This document shows, in pieces, positions 35,963 through 44,660 of a stretch of DNA of 48,685 nt. The stretch comes from Phycisphaerae bacterium. Its GTDB lineage: Bacteria > Planctomycetota > Phycisphaerae > Phycisphaerales > UBA1924. The stretch covers positions 1 to 48,685 of the forward strand of contig JAUHYE010000014.1 in the NCBI GenBank assembly GCA_030426395.1. Reading direction: 5' to 3'. Made by a program: the position numbers and the translations under genes. The first letter of the stretch is position 1, and the number at the start of each line of letters is the position of its first letter. A model generated the notes under the pieces. It was not told the origin of the DNA. It was given only the letters and a program-made list of their open reading frames with translations, and made no database searches.

Positions 35963-37426
35963 GTGGCGTTCAATCTGGCACCCTTCACCGACACCACCCT
36001 GTCACCGCAGGCCCTCGAGATCATCCTGGCCGAGCACGAGCGCGACATCGCGCCCCGCCTCCACTGGCTCTGGGGCTACTTCCGCAACGAGCCAACACGC
36101 CCCGGCGGCGAGCTCCCCCAAGCCGCCGGCCTGCCGCCCAGATTGCGCGGCGCGTGGGACCCGTGGTCCGACGACCGCATGGTCGACGCCGCCACCAACG
36201 AGGTCGTCATCGAGAACGACATCGCCTGGCGCATCCACACCATGGTCGACTTCATGCTGCCCGAGCCGCTCGTGCTGCTCAGCACCGCCGGCCAGCCCCA
36301 GCACCGGCGCAACATCGAATCGGCACTCGACGCGGTGTGGGATGCCTCGGGCGGCCTCGCACTCCTGCACGACGCGCTCCTGCTCGGCCATGTGTACGGC
36401 CACGTCGACCTGCTCCTCCGCTGCGACATCGAGCGCCTCACAGCGCTCGCGCTCGATCTCGACACACTCCTCGAACTTCCCGGCGAGGTGCTCGCCGAGG
36501 CCATCCGCGTCGAGGCCGTCGACCCAACCCGCGGCGTGCCCATCGTCGACGCGGCCGACTACCGCCGCCTCGAGGCCTACGCCATCGACTTCACCCGACG
36601 CACGTCGCAGATCGACGAGCACGACCGCCACGGCCGCACACTCGACACCGAACGCGTCACCGAAGTCATCAGCGGCGCGTGGCGACAGGTGTACGTCGAT
36701 GGCGAGCTTGTGGCCGAAGGCCCCAATCGAGCATCGCCCGGCCGCGTCCCGGTGGTGCACATCCAGAACATCCCACAGCCGCTCTGCTACGCCGGCATCG
36801 GCGAGGTCGAGCCGCTCGCGCCGCTGCAAGACCAGCTCAACACACGCCTGAGCGACCGCGCCGCACGCGTGACCATGCAGAGCTTCAAGATGTACCTGGC
36901 CAAGGGCATCGAGGGATTCGATCAGGTCCGCATCGGCCCGGGCCGCGTGCTGAGCACCGACAACCCCGACGCGCAGGTCACGGCCTTCGGCGGCGACGCC
37001 GACTCGCCCAGCGAGACCGTCCACGTCGAAGAAATCCGCGAGGCGATGGACAAAGCGTCGGGCGTGCCGCCCATCGCCGCCGGCGTCGTCCGCGCCAAGA
37101 TCGGCAACCTCTCCAGCGGAAACGCGCTCCGCGTCACCATGCTGGGCCTGCTTAGCAAGACACGCCGCAAACGCGTCGGCTATGGCTCGGGCGTGGCGCG
37201 CATGAGCGCGCTCATTCTGGAGGCCCTTGATCGAGCCGGCACCTTCGTCACCGAACCGCAGGACCGCAAGGTCACGGTGCATTGGCCCGACGCCATCGAC
37301 CTCGACCAGGACGAGCGGCTGTTGAACGCCGAACGCAAGAACGAGCTGGGCATCAACCCCGAGCGCGTGCTGGCCGAGCTTGGCTACGCCCAAACCACAC
37401 CCAAATCGGAGAACACCAATGCCTGA
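35963..37426 (+). CDS. Phage portal protein
   Basis: A 487-residue protein with the layout of a tailed-phage portal (SPP1 gp6/HK97-like): an N-terminal wing (WLWGYFRNEPTRPGGE, IENDIAWRIHTMVDFMLPEP), a clip/stem region (GEVEPLAPLQDQLNTRLSDR) and a crown-like helical C-terminus with KASGVPPIAAGVVRAKIGNL and SGNALRVTMLGLLSKTRRKR. It would form the dodecamer through which DNA enters a capsid. The GTG at 35963, six nt after AAGGGAGG, is preferred to a TTG at 35945. The scaffold gene overlaps its end by eight bases. Identification is from overall pattern, not a close match. Confidence 0.75.
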   Translation: MAFNLAPFTDTTLSPQALEIILAEHERDIAPRLHWLWGYFRNEPTRPGGELPQAAGLPPRLRGAWDPWSDDRMVDAATNEVVIENDIAWRIHTMVDFMLPEPLVLLSTAGQPQHRRNIESALDAVWDASGGLALLHDALLLGHVYGHVDLLLRCDIERLTALALDLDTLLELPGEVLAEAIRVEAVDPTRGVPIVDAADYRRLEAYAIDFTRRTSQIDEHDRHGRTLDTERVTEVISGAWRQVYVDGELVAEGPNRASPGRVPVVHIQNIPQPLCYAGIGEVEPLAPLQDQLNTRLSDRAARVTMQSFKMYLAKGIEGFDQVRIGPGRVLSTDNPDAQVTAFGGDADSPSETVHVEEIREAMDKASGVPPIAAGVVRAKIGNLSSGNALRVTMLGLLSKTRRKRVGYGSGVARMSALILEALDRAGTFVTEPQDRKVTVHWPDAIDLDQDERLLNAERKNELGINPERVLAELGYAQTTPKSENTNA

Positions 37427-37883
37427 GAACACGCCCAACGAACCAGCCACCCCCGACAACGACCTGCGCGAGGCCCTGGCCGAACGCACGCAAATGGCGC
37501 ACGACCTGGCCGACCAGCTCCGCGCCCGCGACGCCGAACTCACCGACCTGCGCGACCGCGCCAGCAAGCTCGAACGCCGCGGCTCCATCGAGCGCGGGTT
37601 GGCCCAGGCCGGGGCGATCGACACCGAGTCGCTCGCGCTGCTGGTCGAGAGCCGTCTTGAGGGCGATGCCGACACCACCCCCCAGCGGGTGATCGCCCAA
37701 TTGCAACGCGAGCGGCCAGCGCTGTTCCGCTCGAGCTCGGCACGTGCGTCGGCCATGAGCCCGAGCCATCCCTCCCAGGGCGCGCCGGGTCGCGCGGTGG
37801 TCGATCGTGCGCACGACGACGCACGCGCCACCGGCGACCGGCGCGCCCTCATGAAGTACCTGCGGCTGCGACGCAGCACCTAA
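37419..37883 (+). CDS. Probable capsid scaffolding protein
   Basis: A 154-residue protein predicted largely coiled-coil: ALAERTQMAHDLADQLRARD, AELTDLRDRASKLERRGSIE, then a Ser/Arg-rich hinge and a basic tail (RALMKYLRLRRST). Position between portal and major capsid genes, small size, high charge and helical structure with a basic C-terminus are usual for phage scaffolds, in which the C-terminus contacts the coat protein. It starts with an ATG overlapping the portal stop. No sequence homology is claimed. Confidence 0.65.
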   Translation: MPENTPNEPATPDNDLREALAERTQMAHDLADQLRARDAELTDLRDRASKLERRGSIERGLAQAGAIDTESLALLVESRLEGDADTTPQRVIAQLQRERPALFRSSSARASAMSPSHPSQGAPGRAVVDRAHDDARATGDRRALMKYLRLRRST

Positions 37884-37958
37884 CCCCATCAACTCCGATT
37901 CGCGCCCTTGCCCCCGCTCCTGTTTCGCACGCCACGCAATTGATCAAAGGAGATTCGC

Positions 37959-39131
37959 ATGGCATTCACTGGTAAGGCAACCTTCTCGGCCGGCAGCTCG
38001 CTGCCCGAACTGGTCGAGGACGTGTCGGACATCATCGGCATCGTCAGCCCCTTCGAGACCCCGTTGCTCGACCACCTGGGCGACGCCCGCCGCGCCGCGG
38101 CCAGCACCGTCCACGAGTGGATCGAGGACGAGCTGCTGCCCAACACAGCGCTCGTCGACGCCCAGGCATTCTCGCCCACCGCCCAGACCGATACCACCGT
38201 CGACGTCGACGACGGCTCGCGCTTCCGCGTGGGCGACCTGGTCCGCCCCGGCGAGGGGCCCGAGGTCATGCTCGTCACGGGCATCTCGACGGACACCCTC
38301 ACGGTTGTGCGCGGGTACGGCTCGACCAGCCCTGTGTCGCTGGCCGAGGACATGGTGCTCACCATCCTGGGCAACGCGGCCCTCGAAGGCGCCGACGCGC
38401 CCGATGCGCGGTTCACCAACCGCGTGCGCAAGGCAAACTACACGCAGATCTTCACCGCCGCGGTCGAGGTCAGCGGGTCGATGCAGGCCGTCCGCGCGCA
38501 CGGCATCGCCGATGAGCTGGATTATCAGAAGCAGGAGCGCATGCGCGAGCTGCTACGGGATCTGGAAAACTGCGTCATCAACGGCGTGGCACCTGCGACC
38601 ACGCAACAGGGCTCGGGCACGGTCCGCCGTTCGATGAACGGCCTCATCCACAGCCTCCAGACCAATTTGTTCGAGCCTGGCGAGGGTGCCATGCCCGGCG
38701 GCTCGGGCGGCGCCAGTGACGGGCTGACCGAAGAGGTGCTCAACGCCTCCCTGCGCGAGGTGTGGGAGCAGTCGTCGGGCCCGATCGACACCATCGTGTG
38801 CGGCGGGCTCCAGAAGCGGCGTATCAACGCATTCCTGACATCGTCTCGTCGTTACGGCCCGAGCGATGATCGCTACAGCGACCTGGTGAGTGTGTACGAG
38901 AGCGACTTCGGCGTGTGCCGGGTGGTGGTCTCTCGTTGGATGCCATCCGACAGCCTGTTGCTGCTGGATTCCAGCCGCATCGAGGTGATGCCACTGGAAG
39001 GCCGCAGCTTCCACTACAAGCCGCTGGCGGCGACGGGTGATGCGGCGATGGGCCAGGTCATCGGCGAGTACACGCTCGAGATGCGCAATGAGAACGCGCA
39101 CGGCCTGCTGAGCGGCTTGGCGACTAGCTAA
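37959..39131 (+). CDS. Major capsid protein, SU10/DUF5309-like
   Basis: A 390-residue HK97-fold coat protein candidate. It begins ATFSAGSSLPELVEDVSDII and GIVSPFETPLLDHLG, has a beta insertion TTVDVDDGSRFRVGDLVRPG that resembles the inserted domain of SU10-type coats, and a helical spine segment DELDYQKQERMRELLRDLEN. The C-terminus has EVMPLEGRSFHYKPLAATGD and GEYTLEMRNENAHGLLSGL, close to the typical end of this family. CAAAGGAGA before the ATG at 37959 is the best ribosome site of the cassette. A strong hairpin follows at 39204. Confidence 0.8.
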   Translation: MAFTGKATFSAGSSLPELVEDVSDIIGIVSPFETPLLDHLGDARRAAASTVHEWIEDELLPNTALVDAQAFSPTAQTDTTVDVDDGSRFRVGDLVRPGEGPEVMLVTGISTDTLTVVRGYGSTSPVSLAEDMVLTILGNAALEGADAPDARFTNRVRKANYTQIFTAAVEVSGSMQAVRAHGIADELDYQKQERMRELLRDLENCVINGVAPATTQQGSGTVRRSMNGLIHSLQTNLFEPGEGAMPGGSGGASDGLTEEVLNASLREVWEQSSGPIDTIVCGGLQKRRINAFLTSSRRYGPSDDRYSDLVSVYESDFGVCRVVVSRWMPSDSLLLLDSSRIEVMPLEGRSFHYKPLAATGDAAMGQVIGEYTLEMRNENAHGLLSGLATS

Positions 39132-39203
39132 GCGGCCCGTCTCTCTCCCTCTGTGGCCCGCAGCGAAGGGCTCGGCGGTTTCGTGTGGGGGCGGCCGCCG
39201 GCT

Positions 39204-39233
39204 CGCGGGTCGGGTAACACCGGCCCGCGGGTT
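39204..39233 (+). terminator. Hairpin after the capsid gene, partial terminator
   Basis: The arms CGCGGGTCGG (39204-39213) and CCGGCCCGCG (39220-39229) pair with one G-U wobble around a 6-nt loop, followed by GGTTT. A leaky terminator here would raise coat-protein mRNA relative to downstream genes. Confidence 0.45.
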
Positions 39234-39276
39234 TGAAGAACGAAGGAACGGCGCCGGATGGCGCAAGGAGCACGCT

Positions 39277-39906
39277 ATGTTTGCACAGGACAGGGACATG
39301 CTCGCGATCGAGCCGCACGCCTTCACCGATGCGCTCTGGGCGGGGCGACGCCTAGCCTCGGGCCTTGGCAGCGTGAGCGGCACAACGCTGACCGCCACTG
39401 GCGCAACAGCCACCTTCATCGAAGCCCAGGCCGAGCCGGGACAAATCGTCGTGTTCAACGGCGTGCCTCTGGAGGTGGTCGAGGTCACATCGGGTACCGT
39501 ACTCGAGGTCTCGAAGCTGCGTGCATCGGTCGAGGACGACGCGCTGCCACCGGGGGATGGTTCTGGCGTCTCGTTCACACTGGTGTCGTTCGCGCCCCAA
39601 CTTGCCATCGTGCATCGGCAGTTATTGGGCATGCTGGGGCTCGATCGGCCGGACGGTCCCGGCGAAGAGGTTGTCGTCGATACGGCATCACTCGCGCACG
39701 CCGAGGCACTCGGCGCGCTGCATCTGGTCTACGCGGCGGCATCGGCGCTGAGTGGGCCCAATTCGGCGCTCGGCGCGCGAGCGGCGATGTACGCGGACAT
39801 GTTCTCGCGTGCGCGACAGGCGTTGGCCGTGGGCCTGGACCTGGACGGCGACGGTGTGGTCGACGCCACGCGGCGGCCCGCTCTGACGCAACTGGTGCGT
39901 GGCTGA
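39277..39906 (+). CDS. Phage-like head/connector protein of unknown precise role
   Basis: A 209-residue protein in the slot where head-tail connectors lie. The first part is beta-rich (GTTLTATGATATFIEAQAEP, QIVVFNGVPLEVVEVTSG); the second is helical (LAHAEALGALHLVYAAASAL, YADMFSRARQALAVGLDLDG). GDGVVDATRRP near its end is an Asp-rich loop like a calcium site. AAGGAG precedes the ATG at 39277. Assignment as connector is inferred from gene order only. Confidence 0.6.
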   Translation: MFAQDRDMLAIEPHAFTDALWAGRRLASGLGSVSGTTLTATGATATFIEAQAEPGQIVVFNGVPLEVVEVTSGTVLEVSKLRASVEDDALPPGDGSGVSFTLVSFAPQLAIVHRQLLGMLGLDRPDGPGEEVVVDTASLAHAEALGALHLVYAAASALSGPNSALGARAAMYADMFSRARQALAVGLDLDGDGVVDATRRPALTQLVRG

Positions 39907-39919
39907 AAGGAGGCTAGCG

Positions 39920-40339
39920 ATGCTGGTTCTGAATCCACAATCGGTGACGCTGCTGGGCGAGGTCGTGCAGCGAGTGCGGCGGGTTGCCGTCAATCGAGTG
40001 CCCGAGCGGGCGCTGCTGGAGTGGGGCAACATGGGCCCGTACGCGACGTTTGCGGACGTGCCAGAGCAGCGTGTTGAGCTCGAACTGGTGGCCGACCTGG
40101 AGCGTGGCTCGCTCGATGGACCGACGCCCGGTGATGCGGGCGAATTGGTGCTGTTTACCTCGCCCACGGCGGGCAGCGGTGGTCGGCGGCGCGTCGAGGC
40201 CAGCGTCGTGATCACGGCCGTGTACGACGAGGTCGAGCCGGGCGGGAAGGCGCAGCGGCGGATCAAGATGGCGGCGTTGTCGAGCGACGGCGTCGAGGAT
40301 CCGATCGATATCTCTCACGCCGAAGACGGCTCACGATAA
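39920..40339 (+). CDS. Phage-like head-completion candidate
   Basis: A 139-residue beta-rich protein (YATFADVPEQRVELELVADL, GELVLFTSPTAGSGGRRRVE, VVITAVYDEVEPGGKAQRRI). AAAGGAGG is 6 nt before the ATG at 39920, and the ribosome site lies in the gap after the preceding stop, which selects this start over a GTG at 39899. It is placed after the connector-like gene, but I do not recognise the family. Confidence 0.55.
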   Translation: MLVLNPQSVTLLGEVVQRVRRVAVNRVPERALLEWGNMGPYATFADVPEQRVELELVADLERGSLDGPTPGDAGELVLFTSPTAGSGGRRRVEASVVITAVYDEVEPGGKAQRRIKMAALSSDGVEDPIDISHAEDGSR

Positions 40340-40355
40340 GAAAGGAGCGTGTGTG

Positions 40356-40751
40356 ATGCCGAGCATGTTCAATGGATCGCCGTTGTTCGCAAGTGGTCCG
40401 CACCGGTTCGTGATGCAGCGGCGGGGGCAGACCGAGATCGAGCCTGGTAAGCCGGCGACGATTCAGACGCAGCCGAACCCAAAGTGGACGCAGATCGGGT
40501 TGGTGCAACTGTCGATTTCGGTGCGTGGTCGGCTGGTGGCGGCCAGCGAAGAAGACCTGTGGACGCTGCGCGATGCGATCACGGGTGCGCTGGCGGCTAC
40601 GCCCGGCGCGGGCTCGGGAACGCTCGAGGACGGCAACGGGCAGACATGGCCTGACATGTGGCTTATCGGGTATACCGAGACCGGACCGGTGGACGCGGGA
40701 CGTGAGTGGTCGATCGGGTACGAGGCCGTGTTCCGGTATGTGGGGCAGTGA
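40356..40751 (+). CDS. Phage-like tail-completion/unknown protein
   Basis: A 131-residue protein (FVMQRRGQTEIEPGKPATIQ, QIGLVQLSISVRGRLVAASE, TWPDMWLIGYTETGPVDAGR). AAAGGAG lies upstream of ATG at 40356. Its stop overlaps the start of the next gene by one base (TGATG). Size and position are compatible with a tail terminator/completion factor, but that is an inference from order alone. Confidence 0.5.
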   Translation: MPSMFNGSPLFASGPHRFVMQRRGQTEIEPGKPATIQTQPNPKWTQIGLVQLSISVRGRLVAASEEDLWTLRDAITGALAATPGAGSGTLEDGNGQTWPDMWLIGYTETGPVDAGREWSIGYEAVFRYVGQ

Positions 40752-41038
40752 TGATGCAGGGCGACGTCGTTGGCATGTTGGCGCAGTTCGGGATGGCCGG
40801 GCTGATCGCCTGGATGTGGTTGACCGAACGACGGGCGGCGCTCGTGCGTGAGAAGCAGATCGAGGAGAGCCACCGCCGGCTGTCGCAGGAGCGCGAGGCA
40901 CTGGGCGTGGTGCTGGGCGTGGTGGAGGCGAACACCCGGGCAATGGTGTCGCTCGAGCTGGGGCAGCGCGAGCTTGTGGGATTGCTGCGTGGCATGGGCG
41001 TGGATGGTGCGGCTGGTGTCGCGCAGCGTGTGAGCTGA
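40751..41038 (+). CDS. Small membrane/coiled-coil protein, holin-like
   Basis: A 95-residue protein with one N-terminal hydrophobic segment (VVGMLAQFGMAGLIAWMWLT) followed by a charged helix (ERRAALVREKQIEESHRRLS). This single-helix-plus-charged-coil layout resembles BhlA/UviB-type holin proteins. It is the last gene of the cassette, coupled to the preceding gene through TGATG. Toxicity or lysis activity is untested. Confidence 0.5.
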   Translation: MMQGDVVGMLAQFGMAGLIAWMWLTERRAALVREKQIEESHRRLSQEREALGVVLGVVEANTRAMVSLELGQRELVGLLRGMGVDGAAGVAQRVS

Positions 41039-41044
41039 GCGCAC

Positions 41045-41080
41045 AAAAAAGTGGGACCCCCGGCGGACTCCGGGGGCCCC
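41045..41080 (-). terminator. Strong terminator of the dockerin gene at 41138
   Basis: The arms 41053-41063 and 41070-41080 form an 11-bp GC-rich stem with one mismatch; AAAAAA at 41045-41050 gives a U-run on the minus strand. It also faces the phage-like cassette, so it may end transcripts from both sides. Confidence 0.85.
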
Positions 41081-41137
41081 GTGGTCACTCAGAAGGTATT
41101 ACTTGTGACCAGAATTCGGGATGTCGAATCGTGTGGA

Positions 41138-42715
41138 TTACTCGCAGCCGGCGTCAAATTCGTTCTGGAAGACCAGGAAGTCGAAGAGGGTCAGGATGCC
41201 GTCGCCGTCGAGGTCGGCCATCAGGTCGCCCGCATCGAACTGGTTCTGGAAGCAGAGGAAGTCGAAGAGGGTCAGGACGCCATCGCCATCGCAGTCGGCG
41301 ATGCAGCCGGCGTCACCCTGGGTGTAGCCGATGTCGTCGAAGCAGCTCTCGCGGCCGTCGACACGAACCGAGCCGATGAGGCTGTCCGAGACGTAGCTGA
41401 AGGGGACCATGGTGCCGTCGCCGGGGCCGAAGCCACCGACGATGCGGAACGCACAGACCTCGTTGCCGGCCATGTCGAAGAAGGTGACGACGTCGTCGCC
41501 GACGCCGGCGGCCGTGGCCATGCCCTTGAAGCCGGTGATGCCACCGATGCCGGTGAAGTCGTAGGTGAAGCTCCCGAAGCCGAACTGCACGCCGAACTTG
41601 GTGCCACTGCTGGCCTGGACGACGCCGCCGGGCGAACGGAAGTCGCTCCAGTTGCCCTCGTCGACCGAAGCGTGGAAGACCGAGCCGTCGATGATCGGAA
41701 CGTCGCCGCCGAAGACAGCGGTGATGGCCGAACGGGCGCCGGGGTAGCTCTCGTAGTCATCGGTGGCGTCGGCGGTGAAATCGCCTTCGGTCACCGGGCA
41801 CGGGGGAGCCAGGAAGGTGTCGGTGCGCCAGCCGGCGCCACCGCTGCCGAATGGCGACGCGGTAACGGTAACCTCGGCGGTGTAGCTGCCGTTGGCAAGG
41901 CTGACGTAGCCGCTGGACCAACGTGGGTCGGCGAAGGCGCTGTCATAGTCGCCGCCGATGCTGTCACCCTCGGTGGGATCGGGGCTGGTGGAGAACGCGG
42001 CGACTTCCGAGCCACCCTGGAGAATGCGGACGTCGAACTCGTCGCCCGAAAGGAAGGCGTCGGTGATCTTGAAGGTCGGGCAACCGGCGGTGATGTCGAA
42101 ATCGAATTCGACCACGTCGCCGAGGCCACCGAAGGTGAAGGGCGTCCAGTCGATGCAGGGCGCGATGCCGTCGCTGGAGATACCCAGGTCATCGAAGCAT
42201 GTCTCGCGACCGGTCAGGCGGATCGAACCGATCGGGACCGGCGAGACGAAGCTGAGGGCCTGCATGGTGCCGTCGCCGGGGCCGAAGCCGTCGGGATCGG
42301 TCACGGTGCCGGTCATGGGGTTACCGGCCATGTCGAAGAACTCGATCATGTCGGCGCCCACGCCGGCGGCGGTGGCGTTGCACGAGAAGCCCGTGATGCC
42401 ACCGATGCCGGTGAAGTCGAGCGAGAAACCGCCGAAACCGAACTGCACGCCGAAGATGCCACCCGAGGTGGGAACAACCGGGCTGCCGCCACGGAAGTCG
42501 ATCCAGTCGCCGGCGTTGACGGAGTTGTGGGTGACGGTACCGGGAACGACGGGCACGAGTCCGGCGAACAGGTTATTGATGACGACGCGACCGCCGCCAG
42601 TGCCCTCATAGTCCTCGGTGGCGGAAGGCGCAAACGCGCCGGGCGAAACCTGGGCGAACGTGGTACCAGCGGCCGCGAGGATCGCGGCTGCGACGAAAGC
42701 CTTCTGAGTATTCAT
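41138..42715 (-). CDS. Secreted 525-residue protein with internal duplication and GC-type dockerin-like tail (paralogue A)
   Basis: A signal peptide (NTQKAFVAAAILAAAGTTFA) precedes two copies of one beta domain, near residues 25-180 and 310-460. Both show YEGTGGGR/YESYPGAR, then SVNAGDWIDFR/SVDEGNWSDFR, FGVQFGFG, DFTGIGGITGF and FFDMAGN. Between them is a unique segment with DITAGCPTFKITDAFLSGDE. The C-terminal dockerin-like pair (DCDGDGVLTLFDFLCFQN, DLDGDGILTLFDFLVFQN) ends FDAGCE. Its role is unknown but surface association is likely. It is the same length as 44661-46238 and very similar along the whole length. Start is ATG 42715. The gene has a long upstream region with conserved blocks and its own terminator. 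Confidence 0.88.
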   Translation of the reverse strand: MNTQKAFVAAAILAAAGTTFAQVSPGAFAPSATEDYEGTGGGRVVINNLFAGLVPVVPGTVTHNSVNAGDWIDFRGGSPVVPTSGGIFGVQFGFGGFSLDFTGIGGITGFSCNATAAGVGADMIEFFDMAGNPMTGTVTDPDGFGPGDGTMQALSFVSPVPIGSIRLTGRETCFDDLGISSDGIAPCIDWTPFTFGGLGDVVEFDFDITAGCPTFKITDAFLSGDEFDVRILQGGSEVAAFSTSPDPTEGDSIGGDYDSAFADPRWSSGYVSLANGSYTAEVTVTASPFGSGGAGWRTDTFLAPPCPVTEGDFTADATDDYESYPGARSAITAVFGGDVPIIDGSVFHASVDEGNWSDFRSPGGVVQASSGTKFGVQFGFGSFTYDFTGIGGITGFKGMATAAGVGDDVVTFFDMAGNEVCAFRIVGGFGPGDGTMVPFSYVSDSLIGSVRVDGRESCFDDIGYTQGDAGCIADCDGDGVLTLFDFLCFQNQFDAGDLMADLDGDGILTLFDFLVFQNEFDAGCE

Positions 42716-42950
42716 CTCTTACAAGCCCCCTAATACAGGAACTCCAAACTTGTGCGGCTGGTACGGCACCAGCCACTACAGAACCACAGACAACCGGCAT
42801 CCCTCCTCGAGACGCCAGGGTCAGCAAGTACTTCAAAGATCACGAACAAGAACAACGCGTGTGTTGAACCCGCCGCGATACCTCCTTTGGGAGCCCCCAC
42901 TCCAAGTCACAAGCCACCATCCGGTCACGAGCCGGGCGATGCCTTGCTTC
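42716..42950 (-). promoter_or_regulatory. Putative conserved 5' leader of dockerin paralogue A
   Basis: Upstream of the ATG at 42715 are blocks that recur in the same order upstream of paralogue B. Plus-strand coordinates: hairpin GGCTGGT/ACCAGCC 42756-42774 preceded by GTGCGG; GGGTCAGCAAG 42818-42828; CCCGCCGC 42869-42876; CTCCTT 42882-42887; CCGGTCACGA 42921-42930. Distances from the start are about 41, 103, 154, 167 and 206 nt. No credible protein spans the region. A transcribed leader is inferred. Confidence 0.5.
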
Positions 42951-43071
42951 GTCCGTCGGCGGTGCGAGCGTTGCTGGAACGGCAGTCAACCGCTGGGCCC
43001 GTAGGCGTGGGTCGATGCGAGAAGCCTGCCCCCAAGAATCCCTCGTGCCTCTCCGACTTCGATCACATTTA

Positions 43072-43100
43072 GTAATGCGATGGACTCGTGGACTTGTCAA
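43072..43100 (-). promoter_or_regulatory. Candidate promoter for dockerin paralogue A
   Basis: A perfect TTGACA lies on the minus strand (43100-43095). The -10 around 43077-43071 (CATTAC or ATTACT) is weak. If used, it gives a leader of about 350 nt. Confidence 0.4.
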
Positions 43101-43129
43101 GAGCATTTTGGTGCTCGTGAGAATATTTT

Positions 43130-43158
43130 TTGACCAACGTGGTAATTCTGCGTAGAAC
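43130..43158 (+). promoter_or_regulatory. Candidate sigma-70 promoter of the KAS gene
   Basis: TTGACC (43130-43135) and TAGAAC (43153-43158) have 17-bp spacing and lie 95 bp before the ATG at 43253. Confidence 0.5.
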
Positions 43159-43252
43159 CAAGTGCCCAGCAGCACCGCCGAGTCGGGCGGGCGGTGGGGC
43201 TACGGTCTCGCCGTTTGGTTTCACGTTGGGTGTTTGACGATGGAGTGAACTC

Positions 43253-44584
43253 ATGCGGGACGAGCGTCGGGTCGTGGTCACGGGCATGGGCTGGGTCACG
43301 CCCCTTGGGAGCGATCTGGACGGGGCGTGGGAGGCTCTGATGGCCGGCCGGAGCGCGGCGGGGCCGGTGCTGGGATTCGACGCGAGTGGGTTCGCCACCA
43401 GTTTTGCCGCCGGGGTGCGGGGGTTTGATCTCGTGGACCACATGGGAGCCCAGGCGGCTGGGCATGCCTCGGCGGGACGAGCAACGGCGTTCGCCCTGGC
43501 GGCCGGCAGCCAGGCGTGGCGGCGGGCGGGGCTGGGAGGTGGCGGTGTCGACCCCCGGCGGGCGGGGTTGTATCTGGGGGCGGGCGAGAGCAGCCCCGAC
43601 AGTGCGGTGTTCGGGCGGCTATGTATCGGTGCCTGGGATGCCGAAGCCCGGGCCCTTGACGATCGCCGGTGGGCGGATGGGTCGGGCGAGCTCGACGTGA
43701 TGCGGGAGGTGGAGCAGGAGCCGCAGATGGCCCTGGCGCACCTGGCCGCGGCGCTGGACCTTCGGGGCCCCTCGATGAACTGCATGACGGCCTGTGCGGC
43801 GAGCACGCAGGCGATCGGCGAGGCGACCGAGGTGATCCTGCGGGGCGACGCCGACGTGATGGTCAGCGGGGGTTGCCACTCGATGATCCACCCGCTTGGG
43901 ATGACCGGGTTCGTCCGCCTCACGGCGATGAGTACGCGCAACGATGATCCGGCCGGGGCGTCTCGGCCGTTCGATCGGACGCGTGACGGGTTTGTCATGG
44001 GCGAGGGGGCGGGCGTGCTTGTGCTCGAGGGGTTGGAGCACGCGCGTGCGCGCGGGGCGCGGCCGCTTGCGGAAGTGGTTGGGTATGGCTCATCGGCCGA
44101 CGCGTATCGGATCACGGACATCGACCCCGAGGGCGAGGGCGCGTGGCGCGCGATGTCGCGGGCGCTCGAGCAGGCTGGGATCGATCCGGCCGAGCTCGGC
44201 GGGGATGGTCGGCCGGGCGTGCATTACATCTCGGCGCACGGGACCGGCACGCGGGAGAACGACGGCATCGAGACCCGCGCGGTGAAACGGTTGTTTGGCG
44301 AGCACGCGGGCGGGGTGCCCATGAGCAGCGTGAAGAGCATGCTCGGGCACCTGATCCAGGCCGCGGGTGCTGTGGAGCTGATCGCGTGCATCCGTTCGAT
44401 GCAAACGGGCTGGCTGCCGCCGACGATCAACTATCGCGAGCCCGACGAAGCGTGCGACCTGGACTATGTGCCCAATGTCGCACGGGACGTGCGCGAGGCC
44501 GGTGGTGTTGGCGTGTGCCTGTCAAATAGTTTCGGTTTTGGCGGGCAGAACGATTCGGTCGTCGTGCGTCGCTGGATGGAGTGA
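43253..44584 (+). CDS. Beta-ketoacyl-ACP synthase, FabF-like
   Basis: A 443-residue thiolase-fold condensing enzyme. VVVTGMGWVTPLGSDLDGAW opens the N-terminal half; the catalytic Cys is in MNCMTACAASTQAIGEA; the first active His is in YISAHGTGTREND; VKSMLGHLIQAAGA contains the Lys and second His; the end is CLSNSFGFGGQNDSVV. It would extend acyl chains with malonyl-ACP in fatty acid or polyketide synthesis. No ACP, reductase or dehydratase is adjacent, so this is an isolated copy and its product is unknown. The ATG at 43253 fits MRDERRVVVTGMG. It lies between two dockerin paralogues; a hairpin follows. Confidence 0.92.
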   Translation: MRDERRVVVTGMGWVTPLGSDLDGAWEALMAGRSAAGPVLGFDASGFATSFAAGVRGFDLVDHMGAQAAGHASAGRATAFALAAGSQAWRRAGLGGGGVDPRRAGLYLGAGESSPDSAVFGRLCIGAWDAEARALDDRRWADGSGELDVMREVEQEPQMALAHLAAALDLRGPSMNCMTACAASTQAIGEATEVILRGDADVMVSGGCHSMIHPLGMTGFVRLTAMSTRNDDPAGASRPFDRTRDGFVMGEGAGVLVLEGLEHARARGARPLAEVVGYGSSADAYRITDIDPEGEGAWRAMSRALEQAGIDPAELGGDGRPGVHYISAHGTGTRENDGIETRAVKRLFGEHAGGVPMSSVKSMLGHLIQAAGAVELIACIRSMQTGWLPPTINYREPDEACDLDYVPNVARDVREAGGVGVCLSNSFGFGGQNDSVVVRRWME

Positions 44585-44592
44585 GCACAATG

Positions 44593-44620
44593 AAAAAGGC
44601 CCCGGACGAATCCGGGGCCT
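44593..44620 (-). terminator. Terminator between KAS gene and dockerin paralogue B
   Basis: AGGCCCCGGA (44597-44606) and TCCGGGGCCT (44611-44620) pair perfectly with a 4-nt loop. A-run 44593-44597 gives a U-run for the minus-strand transcript; the hairpin also follows the KAS stop by 12 bp. Confidence 0.88.
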
Positions 44621-44660
44621 CGAACTTACTCAGAAGGTATTCGAACGAACCGTGCTGGAA

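Larger units (their letters stand above)
42716..43252. other. Divergent intergenic region between dockerin paralogue A and the KAS gene
   Basis: The 537 bp hold the putative leader (42716-42950) and an A/T-richer patch at 43060-43160 that contains candidate promoters on both strands. Frames spanning the region in both orientations look spurious, having no family features. Confidence 0.6.

Noticed and set aside
42752-43072. Plus-strand frame of 106 codons upstream of the KAS gene
   Set aside because: It has no domain or ribosome site and lies antisense to the conserved leader blocks.
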